Below, piece by piece: positions 21,629 through 32,700 of a stretch of DNA of 64,000 bases (its first letter is position 1; each line of letters starts with the position of its first letter). The notes beneath the pieces were generated by a model, which was given only the letters and a program-made list of their open reading frames with translations, was not told where the DNA came from and searched no databases. The stretch lies in NCBI GenBank assembly GCA_963971305.1, contig OZ020307.1, positions 9,685,501 to 9,749,500 on the forward strand. The letters are read 5' to 3'. Source of the DNA: Arcuatula senhousia. Taxonomy: Eukaryota; Mollusca; Bivalvia; Mytilida; Mytilidae. The position numbers and the translations under genes are program-made.

Positions 21629-24373
21629 TCAAAAGATAATTCTGAGTGCTAACATTTTAAATTTTAGTGGATTTTCTGCAAAAATACCATTTCTGCCTGT
21701 ACCTTTACATAAAATCTTATCTCCGGAAAGATATCTTATTTGTTTAACAAAATGTAATAAACCATCTGGCTTGAAAATCATTGGCCAAAATGGAGCAGAT
21801 TTCCATTCTGGAATTATCAATGTACTATTAGCTTGATCGTGTTCAATCTTATGTAATGTCATGGCAATCAAAGAAACTGGCGGAACCACCCAGTTATTTT
21901 CATATCTCCAGTTTTGTTTGAAAACGTCTACTGCTTCGGAACCAGGGTACCAAATTTTTGAATTAAACCTGTCACATTGTGTATTGTAATGCGTCGCAAA
22001 TCTATCAATAGTGTGAGGTCCCCACACACCGTTAAGTTCATGAAAAACCTGTTCATGTACATACCAATCGTCGTTATCAATATTTCTACTCAAATCGTCT
22101 GCTAAAACATTATTTGATCTAGGAATCCAGTTTGATTTTATCATTATATTTTTGTCATCACACAAAGTTTGAATGTCTGAAGCTATGCAATGTAAGTTGT
22201 TTTTACGACTACCAACTGACAAAATATGAGGTACATTTTGATTGTCAGAATTGATTGTAACATTCTTGTTTTCAATCTGATTTCCATAAGTACATAATAA
22301 TCTCTTAACACATTCTAATTCACGCCAAGTTGAGCTCTCATTGCGCTCATCCTTGGCCCAATTACCTGAAGCTTCGACTATTACTTCGTCGCTGGTGTTT
22401 GTGGACAAATATCCACCAAAGCCTACATCTGAGGCATCACAAAACATGTCAAAATCTGACTCAAAATTCTCAATCTTGCAAATGTCTACGCCCTGGGCAT
22501 TTAAAAATCTCAAGGACTTGCACCAATACAATATTTCAGTATATGCAAATGAAGTTACTTTAATTGGTGCGTTCCAGCTAGCACGGGAAATAATACATTC
22601 ATATAAAAATCTGGTATGAAATCTAACTATGTTCCCAATTACTATCTGCATTGAAATTAATTGGCCTACAATACTAGCCAAAAATCTAGCACTAAAAATC
22701 AGTCTGCCTTTTGCAATTGCTTTGCATAATTTCTGAATTTCATTTTCGGCTTTTTCAATTCTGACCTCTTTAACAAACACTTTGCCTATTTTGGTATCCC
22801 AGGAATAACCTAACCAATCAATTTTTTGTGCTGGTAACCATTGACATTTCTCATGTGCTATTAAGAAACCTAACTTTTCAAGTAAGGTTTTAACAAACAA
22901 ACTGGTTTCGAGACAGGAGTCATAATCTTTGTCGCCTCCCAGACCATCGTCTAAAAACATAATAATTCTTTTCCCCTCTGATCTAAGATACTTTACTACT
23001 TCTCTCAAAACCTTAGTAAAGATGTAACCAGCTGTGGCAATACCAAAAGGTAAAACATTAAAATGGAAATATCTATGTTTGCCATCAAATTCAAAAGAAA
23101 AACCTAAAAAAGTTCTGTGAATATCTACTATTTCTATGTGATGATATGCTGATTTCAAATCATAACTAAATAAAAAATCTCCTTTTCTTAATAAATCTCT
23201 AGCAACTTTGGTATCTTCATATTTAAATTTGAACTGAAAAAGATGAGGATTTATGTGTCTGCAATCTAACACTAATCTAGGTTTGTTTTTGTTGTAAGCT
23301 ACCGTCAAAGGGTTAATCACTTTAGGTTTTACTATAGTTTCAGATATACACCCTTTTTCCAAAAGTTTGCTTATTTCTGATCTAACGAATTCTGGATTAT
23401 CGTGCGCTGATCTATTATTTTTCAAATCAACATCAACTGGTTCGGTCTTAAACGGTATTTTGTAGCCGTTTGAGATCACGTCAATTATATGAGCATTGTT
23501 TGTGATTAAAGACCATTCATGTTTACTATTTTTAAGCCTGCCTACAGGTGAATTTTCACCTGTACAAATAGAAAATCGATCATCTGTAACTTTAGCATTA
23601 CACATGTTGTCCTGATTTACATGTTTAACTTTGTTTACTTTTGACAAATTTAAAGAATTTGTATTTTCATTGTTTTGAATTAAAGTAACAAAATTAGTAC
23701 AAATACTCATCTTTTTATTTTCAGGACAATCGTCTACCCAGTGGCCTCTCTTTCCACATTTGTAGCACCTCCCCCTTTTCCAAACTTTCTCGTTTTCGTC
23801 TTTTTCTGATGTAGGTTGTGGCCTAGCATAAGGTGCCGGTCTCTTGACCTTCTTGCTTTTCTCAGCCTTTTGTTTCCTCTCAGCTCTATTCTGCGCTCTA
23901 ATCATCTTCTTTTCATCTTCCGAGTCTGACGCGATGGGATTAGCAATATATTCTTGGACTACTTTCCACCCTAATTCTGAAGAATCAGCTAGCTTAATAA
24001 GTTTCTGTCTTTCTTTGACGAGATCAATACCTTCAACGATCTTTGTCTTTGCTAATGTGACTGAGTCCATACTTATGTCTGGTCCTGAAAGATGCGACTC
24101 TGCTTCTCGTAGCTTTACCATAACCTTGGTCTCATGTTTATATTGATTCTCGTTTCCCTTCCATTTGAATGTAAAATTGTCAGTTAGGGTCTGCTCGATC
24201 TTATTCATCTGATTTGAAGAAATATCCTCTTGGTTCCGTTTGATATTCTTCTGAAAATCGTTCAATCGTGAATCCATTACAGTTGTTATATCCTTCAGTA
24301 AACCCTGCTGCATTCCTGAAACGGCTTGTTTGACTTCATGTTGTACCACGTCCTTCAGTTGACCGGTGTCCAT
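21629..24373 (-). CDS. Gag-reverse transcriptase-RNase H polyprotein of the YR retrotransposon (914 aa)
   Basis: This intact ORF starts at an ATG that abuts the left split repeat. Residues 1-190 are charged and helical (gag-like). A CCHC zinc knuckle uses C203, C206, H211 and C216. Residues about 310-530 are the reverse transcriptase: LVLDCRHIN, then FSYDLKSAYHH with D405, the LPFGI box near 441, and FLDD with D475/D476. RNase H follows, with FCDASD (D646), TWRELE (E685), INSD (D710) and LADDLSR (D759/D760). The C-terminal piece, DRFATHYNTQCDRFNS and the downstream PPVSLI, is usual in DIRS-order elements. No frameshift or stop is seen, so the RT part may still be functional. It copies the element RNA in the cell. 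The tyrosine recombinase downstream would integrate the circle. Confidence 0.93.
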   Translation of the reverse strand: MDTGQLKDVVQHEVKQAVSGMQQGLLKDITTVMDSRLNDFQKNIKRNQEDISSNQMNKIEQTLTDNFTFKWKGNENQYKHETKVMVKLREAESHLSGPDISMDSVTLAKTKIVEGIDLVKERQKLIKLADSSELGWKVVQEYIANPIASDSEDEKKMIRAQNRAERKQKAEKSKKVKRPAPYARPQPTSEKDENEKVWKRGRCYKCGKRGHWVDDCPENKKMSICTNFVTLIQNNENTNSLNLSKVNKVKHVNQDNMCNAKVTDDRFSICTGENSPVGRLKNSKHEWSLITNNAHIIDVISNGYKIPFKTEPVDVDLKNNRSAHDNPEFVRSEISKLLEKGCISETIVKPKVINPLTVAYNKNKPRLVLDCRHINPHLFQFKFKYEDTKVARDLLRKGDFLFSYDLKSAYHHIEIVDIHRTFLGFSFEFDGKHRYFHFNVLPFGIATAGYIFTKVLREVVKYLRSEGKRIIMFLDDGLGGDKDYDSCLETSLFVKTLLEKLGFLIAHEKCQWLPAQKIDWLGYSWDTKIGKVFVKEVRIEKAENEIQKLCKAIAKGRLIFSARFLASIVGQLISMQIVIGNIVRFHTRFLYECIISRASWNAPIKVTSFAYTEILYWCKSLRFLNAQGVDICKIENFESDFDMFCDASDVGFGGYLSTNTSDEVIVEASGNWAKDERNESSTWRELECVKRLLCTYGNQIENKNVTINSDNQNVPHILSVGSRKNNLHCIASDIQTLCDDKNIMIKSNWIPRSNNVLADDLSRNIDNDDWYVHEQVFHELNGVWGPHTIDRFATHYNTQCDRFNSKIWYPGSEAVDVFKQNWRYENNWVVPPVSLIAMTLHKIEHDQANSTLIIPEWKSAPFWPMIFKPDGLLHFVKQIRYLSGDKILCKGTGRNGIFAENPLKFKMLALRIIF

Positions 24374-24536
24374 TTTGATGTATCCCGTTCAAGAGTGAGC
24401 TAGAAAGTGACCTATCGGGAAATATTCCCGCCAAATTCAAATACATATAATCACATGACAAAATTATCCAATCATTCAGTAAATACCGTTAATACAATAA
24501 TTTCTTACTATACTAACGAACCGTAAGAAATTTTAA
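24374..24536 (-). repeat. Split direct repeat, outer 163-bp copy (5' terminus of the element)
   Basis: It matches 19684-19846. It directly precedes the gag-pol start codon at 24373, so transcription probably starts within it. Confidence 0.85.
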
Positions 24537-26853
24537 TTCTTGTTTTGTTTTTGTTTTTATTGTTCTTCTTTTTTTTGTCATCAAAGGCCCAGGAAGACCT
24601 AAAGTCCTAAACATGTCCAAATTCATACAATCTCCTGACATCTTTACCCATCATCTGTTCTTCTGACTTTTTGTGGAATCTCCAATTTATTCACAAGTTG
24701 AAAAAATTTATTGTTTAAAGACATTTTAGTTGTTTAAGCATGAAACATTTCCAGTGATTTTGGGGTTTGTCAATTAAACTCATAGGTTAATTTCACAGGT
24801 TAAGGTGTTTATTGAAGGTTTATTGTCATAACTGAACATGTTATTGATGTAATATGAGGGTAGGCATTGCCTAAATGTGAGCACAAAACATGACCCATAT
24901 TTATATGAAACCAGATTTATTTTATGGAAATTAAAAAGCATATCCATTTTTATATAAAATTTTCTTAAAACTATACCCATTAATTTTACTCTAAAATTTT
25001 CAAAAAACCTACCCATAGTGGCACTTCTGTGTACCCCTTTATTTAGGAAGTAACCCCCCCTCCCCGGGCCAAAATTATAAGTTGTCAATGATCAGCTTAA
25101 TTGTATTTTTACATACCTTTTGAATTGTATTTTTATATACCTTTTGAATTGAAGAAGGCTTCCCCCTATACCATGAAACAGCACAGATGGATCCTCTTTT
25201 TAGCCCTAATATGACAAATTCCACGCCTCAATATAGGAATAAAATTGTTTAGAATTCAGAATATAAGATCTAAAGGACCCCATTCCCGAAAAGACGTGGA
25301 CACTTTTGATGCAAATGTTAACTGTTTTGATCATAGTTTTTTTTATTTTTAACAGTCCATTTTCTAGAACATTCAGTTTGGGAAGAGGTACTTGGGGCGA
25401 ATGAGCATAAAATAGAAAATGTATACTTAAAAAATGAAGTAACTCATTGTCATCAGAATATTTTTCTCCTTGTTCTATATTTAGGAAGGCAAACTAGCAA
25501 AATCGGTAATTATTTTCAAATTCACACCGAACCTGTATAAACTGCACATGATAAACTGTGAGAAGCGTATCCGGACGAAAAAAATCAAGATCAGCATTAG
25601 GCAAATTTTTCGTGGGAACTTGCTGTAGAGCTCTCCGCTCCCGCAGGCACTTCGTGCCCACTACGAGCTGTGCTCGCTATTAACAGTTGGAGATCAATCA
25701 GTATAGATATATGCATATACATGTATTTGGCACACACTACTGCCCCTAATAAATATTAAAAAAATTTTAAAGAGCTTTGAAAATCTCATACTTTTTTTGT
25801 TTAATCTTCAGTTTTGTTGTGACAGATTGGTCACATGCAAATGTGACAACTCTATAGTTCAATCTTCAAAATTAGGCCGGACCTACTGGAAATATCCAAT
25901 TAAAATTTGGTCCAGTCAAATTTTGCATTGATTTATATCAATCATGTAGGAAAAAAATTGCAAATTTGATGAAAATAGGCATTCAGTCCACCCGACACCA
26001 CTTCCTAAATTCTTGGACTGATAGTTGATTATAGAAAATTATAGCAAAGCTACAAAAATCATGTATTCATTTTCACGTTTATTGCAGCCATATTGGATAG
26101 GGGGCAAATTTATTGAAAGAAGGAGAGAGTATTATACAAAATTGGGAAAATATATGTGTGTTGCTAAGCAATAGAGCTGTTTTTATGACATTTTCCCAAA
26201 TTTTTGCCCCTATTCAATATGGCTGCAATAACCGTGAAAGGGTCTATTAAGGCCAAATTAATATAGTTTTGTTTCCTGACTTACATTTGTTTTGTGTGGT
26301 TTTTTTGCCCTTATGTGTTATTGCCATTTTGGTACAAAAACTGTTAAAGTCTGGATTGTTTCCCTATCATACATGTATTTCATGTATATTGACTCGAGTC
26401 AAGGTAAAATAATTTTCCTTCCTACCTACCCTAGGCTATTTAGATTGCATGGACGGTGGCAGGGAACAAATATATATTTTGTTTTGACCTGGAATTTTTT
26501 TTTTAAATTAACATTGCAAAATAATCATGCAGCAAAGGAATCACAAAAATCAGTTTCACTTTCATAGTGTCATATTTTTGCACTTTGCAATCTGATTGAT
26601 TAAATACGTACCCCTGTGTGGTAATTTGGAACAGAATACATGCCATTTGGAACTGAAATTTCTAATTTGTCGCCGTAAAACGGTTCTACTTTGTACATTT
26701 TCGGTTAGACACGTGTGGATTGTCAAACTTTTGTCAAGGGAGCCTACTTCAGAATGTTCAAATTATTACCCCTGATTTTCCCGCAAAAATACTATGGTCT
26801 AACTGCAAACCAAAAAACCTTAAAATCATAACAACCCGTAAAGGACTTAGTTG
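24537..26853. other. No gene recognised
   Basis: This is an AT-rich stretch between the retrotransposon and the TTAA element copy II. It contains one inverted-repeat MITE (26071-26239) and a C-rich tract at about 25053-25072. The open frames here have no conserved motif. Confidence 0.6.
26071..26239. mobile_element. Short MITE with about 40-bp inverted ends
   Basis: TTTCACGTTTATTGCAGCCA...GGGGGCAAATTT on the left is inverted on the right as AAATTTTTGCCCC...TGGCTGCAATAACCGTGAAA. The total is about 169 bp with a roughly 85-bp loop and no coding. It can fold into a long imperfect hairpin. Confidence 0.65.
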
Positions 26854-27357
26854 TTAAAGTGTAAGTTCGCGATTTTTTCAAAATTTGTACATTGAAAGAC
26901 TATCATGTAAAAATAACTTTGGTGAAATTCCTAGCGCTCAAATATGCATAGTTAGGATAAAATTGGCTTTTGAAAGTCAAAAAATTCGATCCATGGAGGG
27001 TCACGTGATTTGTACTAGATGGCGCTGCTCAAAGTCGATACACAGAGTGAATGTTGCATTATCCTGGTTCCCGGGACCGCGTTCCAGGTTTTAGCAGTAG
27101 CTATAAACTTCCACGCAATTGATAGTGAAACGTTTTAAAATGGTATACCAATTGTAAAGTTCAGAATTAATTCGTATAAAAATATAGAATTAAAAAAAAA
27201 TTGATACGCCGTACAGCCATTTTCGGAAAATATATATTTCAATTTTCAGTATGTAGAATTGCCCTATACTATTTCTTTAATACATCCTTTTTAAAATTCA
27301 TGGTTCCCAGACACCCTACTGGGATTTCCTTGCATGATTCGTTTGAAGTGATATTTT

Positions 27358-27366
27358 GATAATTAG
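27358..27366. repeat. 9-bp target-site duplication of the MULE, left (partner at 33226-33234)
   Basis: GATAATTAG occurs immediately before the left TIR and immediately after the right TIR. It occurs once at the empty site in copy I (14917-14925). Nine bases is the usual MULE duplication length. Confidence 0.88.
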
Positions 27367-27455
27367 CGGTACTTCGAATTACCGAAATGCCCGTAATTAC
27401 CGAAATGCCTTTGAAATTACCGAAATGTCCAATAAAATTACCGAAATGCCCATTT
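27367..27455 (+). repeat. MULE left TIR and subterminal repeat array
   Basis: Four copies of ATTACCGAAATG(C/T)CC at about 18-22 bp spacing mirror four inverted copies at 33139-33225 (GGGCATTTCGGTA words). Such arrays commonly bind the transposase in Mutator elements; here that is inferred. Confidence 0.8.
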
Positions 27456-28091
27456 TAGGGGGTGGAATAGAGGTTTATTGAATATTTACACTTAATATTG
27501 ATATCGATTTTGGCAATTTTAAAGATTCTGATGAAGAAAGGATGTTTTTGATTAAAGTGATGACCATTTATAAATGTAACGAGTTTCATAATAAATTATC
27601 CATTTCATAATAAAACTATAATCTGTAACACCTTCAGCTGTTTTTTTTTTTATAGTATATAAATTATATATATAGTTTTTATGATTATTTGTGTTTGTCA
27701 TTGTTTTGTACTAACATTGTTCCGATCTTTTGTGCTGTATATTGTATTTATTGGCCAATAAACCCATATGCTATTCTTGTATATCTTGTGTGATGTTACT
27801 TGCAGTTTTGGTAAATGTTATAAAATATATATATTTATTCAAAGCGAATTCCAATTTTTTTGCATATGAATTGTTTTAGGTTGTTTTACATTATAAAATG
27901 TGTAATTCGGGAAATGGCGTTTATGATGCATTAAGGACACTTTAACTTGTGACTTCCAAGGAGCAGAAGAATGAAAATATTTTTAAAATTTATTTTCACA
28001 AATACAATGAGGCATGAAATAAGGACCATATAACAATTATGCTTCTTTTAACAACAAAACATGAAAAGTGCCATTATCTAAAGTCTGTTCA

Positions 28092-28362
28092 AATAGTTGA
28101 CAAACCAACTGAGCCCTTTCCGGATTGCTCGCAACATAGCAATGTAGCCGGCATCGCTGACGTGAAATTTGATCTACTGAGAACAGATTGACAATTGGAC
28201 GAGAATAAAGCCCTTCTTATGTCCGAGATTCTTAAGTTGAAGTTCCAACAGGGCAAACTATTTCGAGACTCTTAATTGCAGACCAATGGTTTCATAGCAC
28301 ATGATGTTCCTGATTCCTTTTGGGGAACAGGAGTTCGTGGAAAGGGGCAGAATGTGTTTTGA
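28092..28362 (+). pseudogene. NADAR-domain (YbiA-like) gene remnant inside the MULE
   Basis: A single plus-strand frame reads through PFPDCSQHS, ADVKFDLLRTD, LLMSEILKLKFQQGKLFRDS and HDVPDSFWGTGVRGKGQN. This follows the order of the NADAR family: the helix with EI-xx-KF, then the HNVPDxFWGTG...GxN box near the C-terminus. Two in-frame stops (28189-28191 and 28273-28275) and a premature TGA after GQNVF show it is dead. The conserved N-terminal third and the final LGKLLM helix are missing. NADAR enzymes remove ADP-ribose from DNA or metabolites. The remnant lies 0.6 kb before the PHD exon on the same strand, so it may be a captured host gene or an old second ORF of the element. Confidence 0.6.
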
Positions 28363-28988
28363 GTGTTATATAATACTATAACTATTCTAAATAAAATTGT
28401 ATTTTTCGCTGACTTTATATTGTACTGCTCGAATATGGTTATCAAGTCTTCTGTTTTTTATAATAATGTCTAGATGCAAGTCTTGACTTAAGATGTTTGC
28501 GTTGTTGGATTCTTTCCGGTTGATTTTGTGTTGTCTGTTACTTCATCATTTTCAAAGTTGTATTTTATGCTGCTTTGTTTCCTATCTGCTTCTTCTATAT
28601 AACCAAAAAAAAAAAGGTTATAACCAGAAAAAAGAAAATAACCACAAAAAAATAATAAATAACAAAAAAAAAAAGGACAAAAAGCAAAAACCAATGAATA
28701 TTGTTATTTGAAGAGGGTTAATTCTGTTATTTGTCAAACGTCGCTGCAGACATATATCTAGGTATAGTCACGACGTTAAACTCCCCAGTCAGTCAGTTAT
28801 TTGTCAAAATTGGTATAGCATCATAACCGGTTTTTTTTTAAGATTGAAAGGTAATAATAGTGACAGTTTGAAATTGTTATTAAAACAACCGTTTATTGTC
28901 AGAGTTTTATTGCGAAACCCTACATACACCGTCAAACCTTTAAATATTCATCAAAACTTGTGCTCAGTCTCATTCTTCCAAGTTTACC

Positions 28989-29200
28989 ATGGCAGAATAT
29001 CCTTGCTCGATATGTGCTCTACATTGCGAAGAAAACGAAGAATGTGTTTTCTGTAGTGGTTGTGATAAGTGGGTACATGCTGCGTGTGTTCCCATGACTT
29101 CTTCACAGCTAGTTGTTTGGTCAGACAGCAACCTAGATTTTCTGTGCAGAAACTGCTGCTTCACAGAGAATACATTCGACCCGAAGAAGTCACTCCGAAG
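28989..29200 (+). CDS. Exon 1: PHD-type zinc finger
   Basis: The ATG at 28989 starts MAEYPCSICALHCEENEECV. The Cys4-His-Cys3 ligands are C6, C9, C22, C25, H30, C33, C53 and C56, a standard PHD spacing. Unspliced, the frame runs on to 29276 without further similarity, which supports the GTCAGT donor at 29201. Confidence 0.75.
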
Positions 29201-31773
29201 GTCAGTTACTAAGTTTATTCAGTTACTTTTTTTCGCTGTACGTTCTAAATGCAAATGTCTCAATAATTCTATTTAGTTGTAATATTTTGGTAATTTCATT
29301 TTTTATCAAAAATGTTTCAAAAATGACAAACATTTTATTTTACGTTCAAAGTTTTAACTGATTATTACTTTTATACGGAGCCCGGATAGGGACATACAAA
29401 GAAAAAAATATGTTGTGCGCACAATAAATTGGGTTTCCGATGAATGCAAACCGAAGAAAAAAACTAAAGATAACCACCTTTTATTTAATGTCTACTTTAT
29501 TGCATTCGCTCACCTTATCACTTAAGAATTACCGGTAATTAACTAATTATTATACCACTGATAAGGTCAGCCATCGATAATCTAAGATTAATTTTCATAT
29601 ACCCTCAACATACGGCCTTGTATCGGCGAATATCACTTGCATTAAAGACCTTGCTACGCAGTGCCGCGCGTTTGATATATCAAAGGGAACTGTGGGGTGC
29701 ACAGCATGGCAAACACCTCGAGCTTTATCTATGTATATTATATCTATGATTAAAGTGATAGCTTTCATGGGTTTTTAGCATTGAATTAATAATTCAGTTT
29801 GAGAATAAATGAAAATAATTTTCATTTTTGTAATGACAATTTCCAAAAGTTTTGAACATTTAATTAACAAATTATTTTTTTTTTAATTATAATTTTCAAT
29901 CTTTTCATTTTCTCTTAGAATTACTTTTACTTTCAATAAACTTTTATTGTATCTTAATAATTTTTTGTCAAAATAATTTTCAATTGTCCTTATCTCTTTG
30001 GTATTATTTGATAAATTATCCTTTAATTTAATTTTAAATTAGACCCGCTCCGGGAGACCCGCCAAGTGACTGCATAAAAATAGGTAAGCGCAGTACTTTT
30101 TCCGATGACTGCGGAGTGTGGAATTCAAATTCTGGATCAACACCAAAAACTTATTACATTAAAGGTATAAATGGCCAAATCAGGAACGTGTTTTTGAAGA
30201 ATGGTTTGTACTGTATGCAAAAGAAGACACAAGGAAAACGTACATATCCTCCTCTTGATGTACAACCCCACCCAGATGTGGTCATACAACTTAATAGACA
30301 CTATACAACGCTAAAGAAGGACCCATCGTACAAAAGACGAATTTCGTGGATAAGCAACACTGACATCGCTATTGTTGAGTATCTCGGAACATTTCCAGGA
30401 TTTTCCGCACACGGTAACGCCAAATCTGACTCCGAATACGTCCGAACACCATCTGTAGTTATTGATCAAATATCAACAATGCTGAAAACTGAAAAGCCTT
30501 ATAATGTCTACAACAAGCTAACGCTCCAAAATGACGAACTAAGCGGACCAACCGGGCGAAAACAAATATACGACATCAACTATTACAACAAGAAAAAGGA
30601 AATTAATCAACAGTTCGGTAGAAAAGTGAATCGCCGCAACATTGCCGATCACATTTCTGAAATAGACAAAATGGTTGCAGAAGGTGACAGCATCGTCAAG
30701 TCAGTGATTCGCGACCAAGGGAAAGCTCCGTGTATGATACTATACACTGAAGAGCAAATACAAGATTTGAAGAACGTGTGCAGTACAGGAAAGTCGGTGC
30801 TTGGTGTGGATAAGACATTTAATTTATGTGACATGCATGTTACAGCAACATGTTACAAACAGCCAACGGTGATTAAGGAGAACACTGCTGATCACCCGAT
30901 ATTTTTAGGACCAGTTTTTATCCACGACAACAGTGACTTCCAAAGTTTCAGTAACTTCTTTAACCACTTGAGAGTAAAACTAAACGATACTGATACTAGT
31001 CGTCTAATAATCGGATCCGACGAAGAATACAGCCTTGTCAACGCTATAACTACATCTTTTCCAGACGCAAACCATATTCTCTGTACAAGACATCTCAGAC
31101 AGAACGCAAAGCAGAAATTGATAGACGATGCTATCGATAAAAAAGATCGCGAGTCTTTACTTGAGGATATCTTTGGGACTTCCGGACTTATTTGTGCAGA
31201 TGATACTATATGTTTTGACGAAATGTCTGCACGACTTGAAGAAAAATCGAAAGATCTGACAACAAAATTCCATCGCTACTTCCAAAATAAACTTAAAACC
31301 AGTATAAAATACAAAGTGCAGGAGCCAATTTCATCAGGCCAATTAGATAAGATGTGGACTAATAATAATAGCGAGTCATTAAACCACGTTCTAAAACAAG
31401 CAATCGATTGGAAGCAAAGCCACTTGTCGACCTGGTTACCATTCTTTCGGACATTGTAGAAACCCAATATAAGGACCTGAAGAGATCTCTTGTAAATACT
31501 GGACAATTTAGACTAGCGGACACCCATAAACAATACATGGTTACAAGATCAGCATGGATCAGCAAGACGAACGAGGAACGCCAACGGTTATATAAAAGAT
31601 TTAGACAACATGTTGCCAAAGACAAAAACACTGTTACATCCACAGATGGGGAAACCATAATAATTCAACCACGGAATCTAGGAAGGAAAATTGGTCAACG
31701 GAAACGGAAGATCAACGAATGGACTACGACATTCAAGAGACACAAAGCCGTGAACTTAGAAGATGACGATTGA
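28989..31773 (+). CDS. PHD finger-MULE transposase fusion, two exons, one frameshift
   Basis: Exon 1 is 28989-29200 and exon 2 is 30043-31773. The donor AAG|GTCAGT and acceptor AAATTAG|AC keep phase (2+1), and exon 2 is open from its first base. The N-terminus is a PHD-type zinc finger. The rest is a MULE transposase with DDE residues in LGVDKTFN, IGSDEEYS and NNNSESLN, plus the C-x2-H motif LCTRHLRQN that is typical between the second D and the E. A 1-base loss near 31411 shifts the frame. The C-terminal 120 codons continue in the next frame to TGA at 31773, ending in a basic region. The transposase would cut at the TIRs listed. PHD fingers bind histone tails, so the fusion may direct integration; that is inference. 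Confidence 0.78.
30043..31773 (+). CDS. Exon 2: MULE DDE transposase (frameshifted near 31411)
   Basis: Counting from 30116, D232 (VDKTFN), D302 (GSDEE), C323/H326 (CTRH) and E420 (NNNSES) have the spacing of MULE transposases. The segment DHPIFLGPVFIH is also typical. The main frame stops at 31459 with a short unrelated tail. The frame opening at 31408 carries on with AKPLVDLVTILSDIVETQY. This places the lesion between the codons for D431 and K433. Confidence 0.8.
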
Positions 31774-32138
31774 TCATGAGAACAAACCCTCAAAAATGTG
31801 GCTGTCCTGGACGTTAGAATCTAATCGCGTTTTTTTCTCTCTTTTGAGAATTCCCTACCGAGCTTTTCGATTCAATATTTTTTAATTAGCTATGAATGGG
31901 ACTACGTATATTATATTTATCTTAAATTTTATTTTCAAAAGGAATTTAAATTTGTTTTGAAATTTTCTTAAATAAAGTTAATTCTTGGTATATTTTATAC
32001 ATACTTTTGGGGAAACTTTTTGAAATAAGTATAAAGCAAGTACATTCGAACAAAACTTAAAGAATTTGTGTTTCTATGTAAATTTGGAACATTTTCGGGG
32101 ATTTGATTAAGCTAATTGTTAAAGAAAATTTTAATGTT

Positions 32139-32304
32139 AACTTTTCTGCTAAACCATAAATCAATGTGAAACCCGCGGACTATTCTAGATATGCCCGAGC
32201 CTCGTGCAGGATATCTATAGGTAGTTATAACTTTTCTGCTAAACCATAAATCATTGTGAAACCCGCGGACTATTCTAGATATGCCCGAGCCTCGTGCAGG
32301 ATAT
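32139..32304. repeat. Tandem duplication, 90-bp period, two copies
   Basis: AACTTTTCTGCTAAACCATA ... CTCGTGCAGGATAT occurs at 32139 and again at 32229 with one or two changes. It lies in the MULE 3' region downstream of the transposase. It has an unusually GC-rich core (ACCCGCGGAC, GCCCGAGCCTCGTGC). Confidence 0.75.
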
Positions 32305-32459
32305 TTGGGTGGTTTTAAACCTTTCTTGTTAATAATGTCTTAAAGCTTTTTGTAAATATGTTTCTATGTTTAAAACTTTTAAAACATAAAAAAAAACTTA
32401 AAAAAATGTTTAAAATAATAGTATCATTTTAATTATAAATACATCAATCTTAGATAAAG

Positions 32460-32700
32460 GGTGGGGGCCGGGGTTAATGCAGCCAGGATATTATCATATC
32501 TTGAAAGTCACAAGCCTTAGAATGCAGAGTGGCCCCTTTGCTTAATCTAGTAGATAGAATAGAATGCATAGAATAAAAAATCAAAGTATATTTAAACAAT
32601 CATAAATAGTAATTTTAGGAGGGGGGTTAATGCAGCCAAGATATTTTTTATCTTGCAAGTCACAAGCCTTGAAATGCAGAGTGGCTCTACCTCCTGTTTG
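32460..32700. repeat. Diverged duplication, about 155-bp period
   Basis: GGGTTAATGCAGCCAGGATAT...CACAAGCCTTAGAATGCAGAGTGGC recurs as GGGTTAATGCAGCCAAGATAT...CACAAGCCTTGAAATGCAGAGTGGC. It is non-coding and lies inside the MULE. Confidence 0.7.

Larger units (their letters stand above)
19227..24536 (-). mobile_element. Tyrosine-recombinase retrotransposon (DIRS order, Ngaro/PAT-like), 5.3 kb
   Basis: The element is read on the minus strand. A 163-bp left repeat (24536-24374) is followed by the gag-RT-RNase H ORF, then a recombinase region, and then the junction of a 134-bp and a 163-bp repeat (19980-19684). A 323-bp spacer and a final 134-bp repeat (19360-19227) complete it. This A1-ORFs-B1-A2-B2 arrangement is the split-direct-repeat hallmark of PAT/Ngaro-like elements, which integrate through a circle using a tyrosine recombinase and leave no target duplication. 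I see none here. No integrase or protease motif is present, which excludes LTR retrotransposons. The repeat copies look identical by eye, so insertion was probably recent. Absence of a recognisable methyltransferase favours Ngaro over DIRS1/PAT, but this is tentative. Confidence 0.88.

Noticed and set aside
22330..24146. Plus-strand open frames across the retrotransposon polyprotein
   Set aside because: They are shadows of the strongly supported minus-strand gag-RT-RNase H gene.
19227..24536. LTR retrotransposon or retrovirus-like element
   Set aside because: There is no protease or integrase, the terminal repeats are split rather than simple LTRs, and a tyrosine recombinase is present.
28488..28711. 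Open frames on both strands around the A-rich stretch
   Set aside because: They consist of poly-Lys/poly-Phe from A/T runs. They lie inside the MULE between two better-supported genes.
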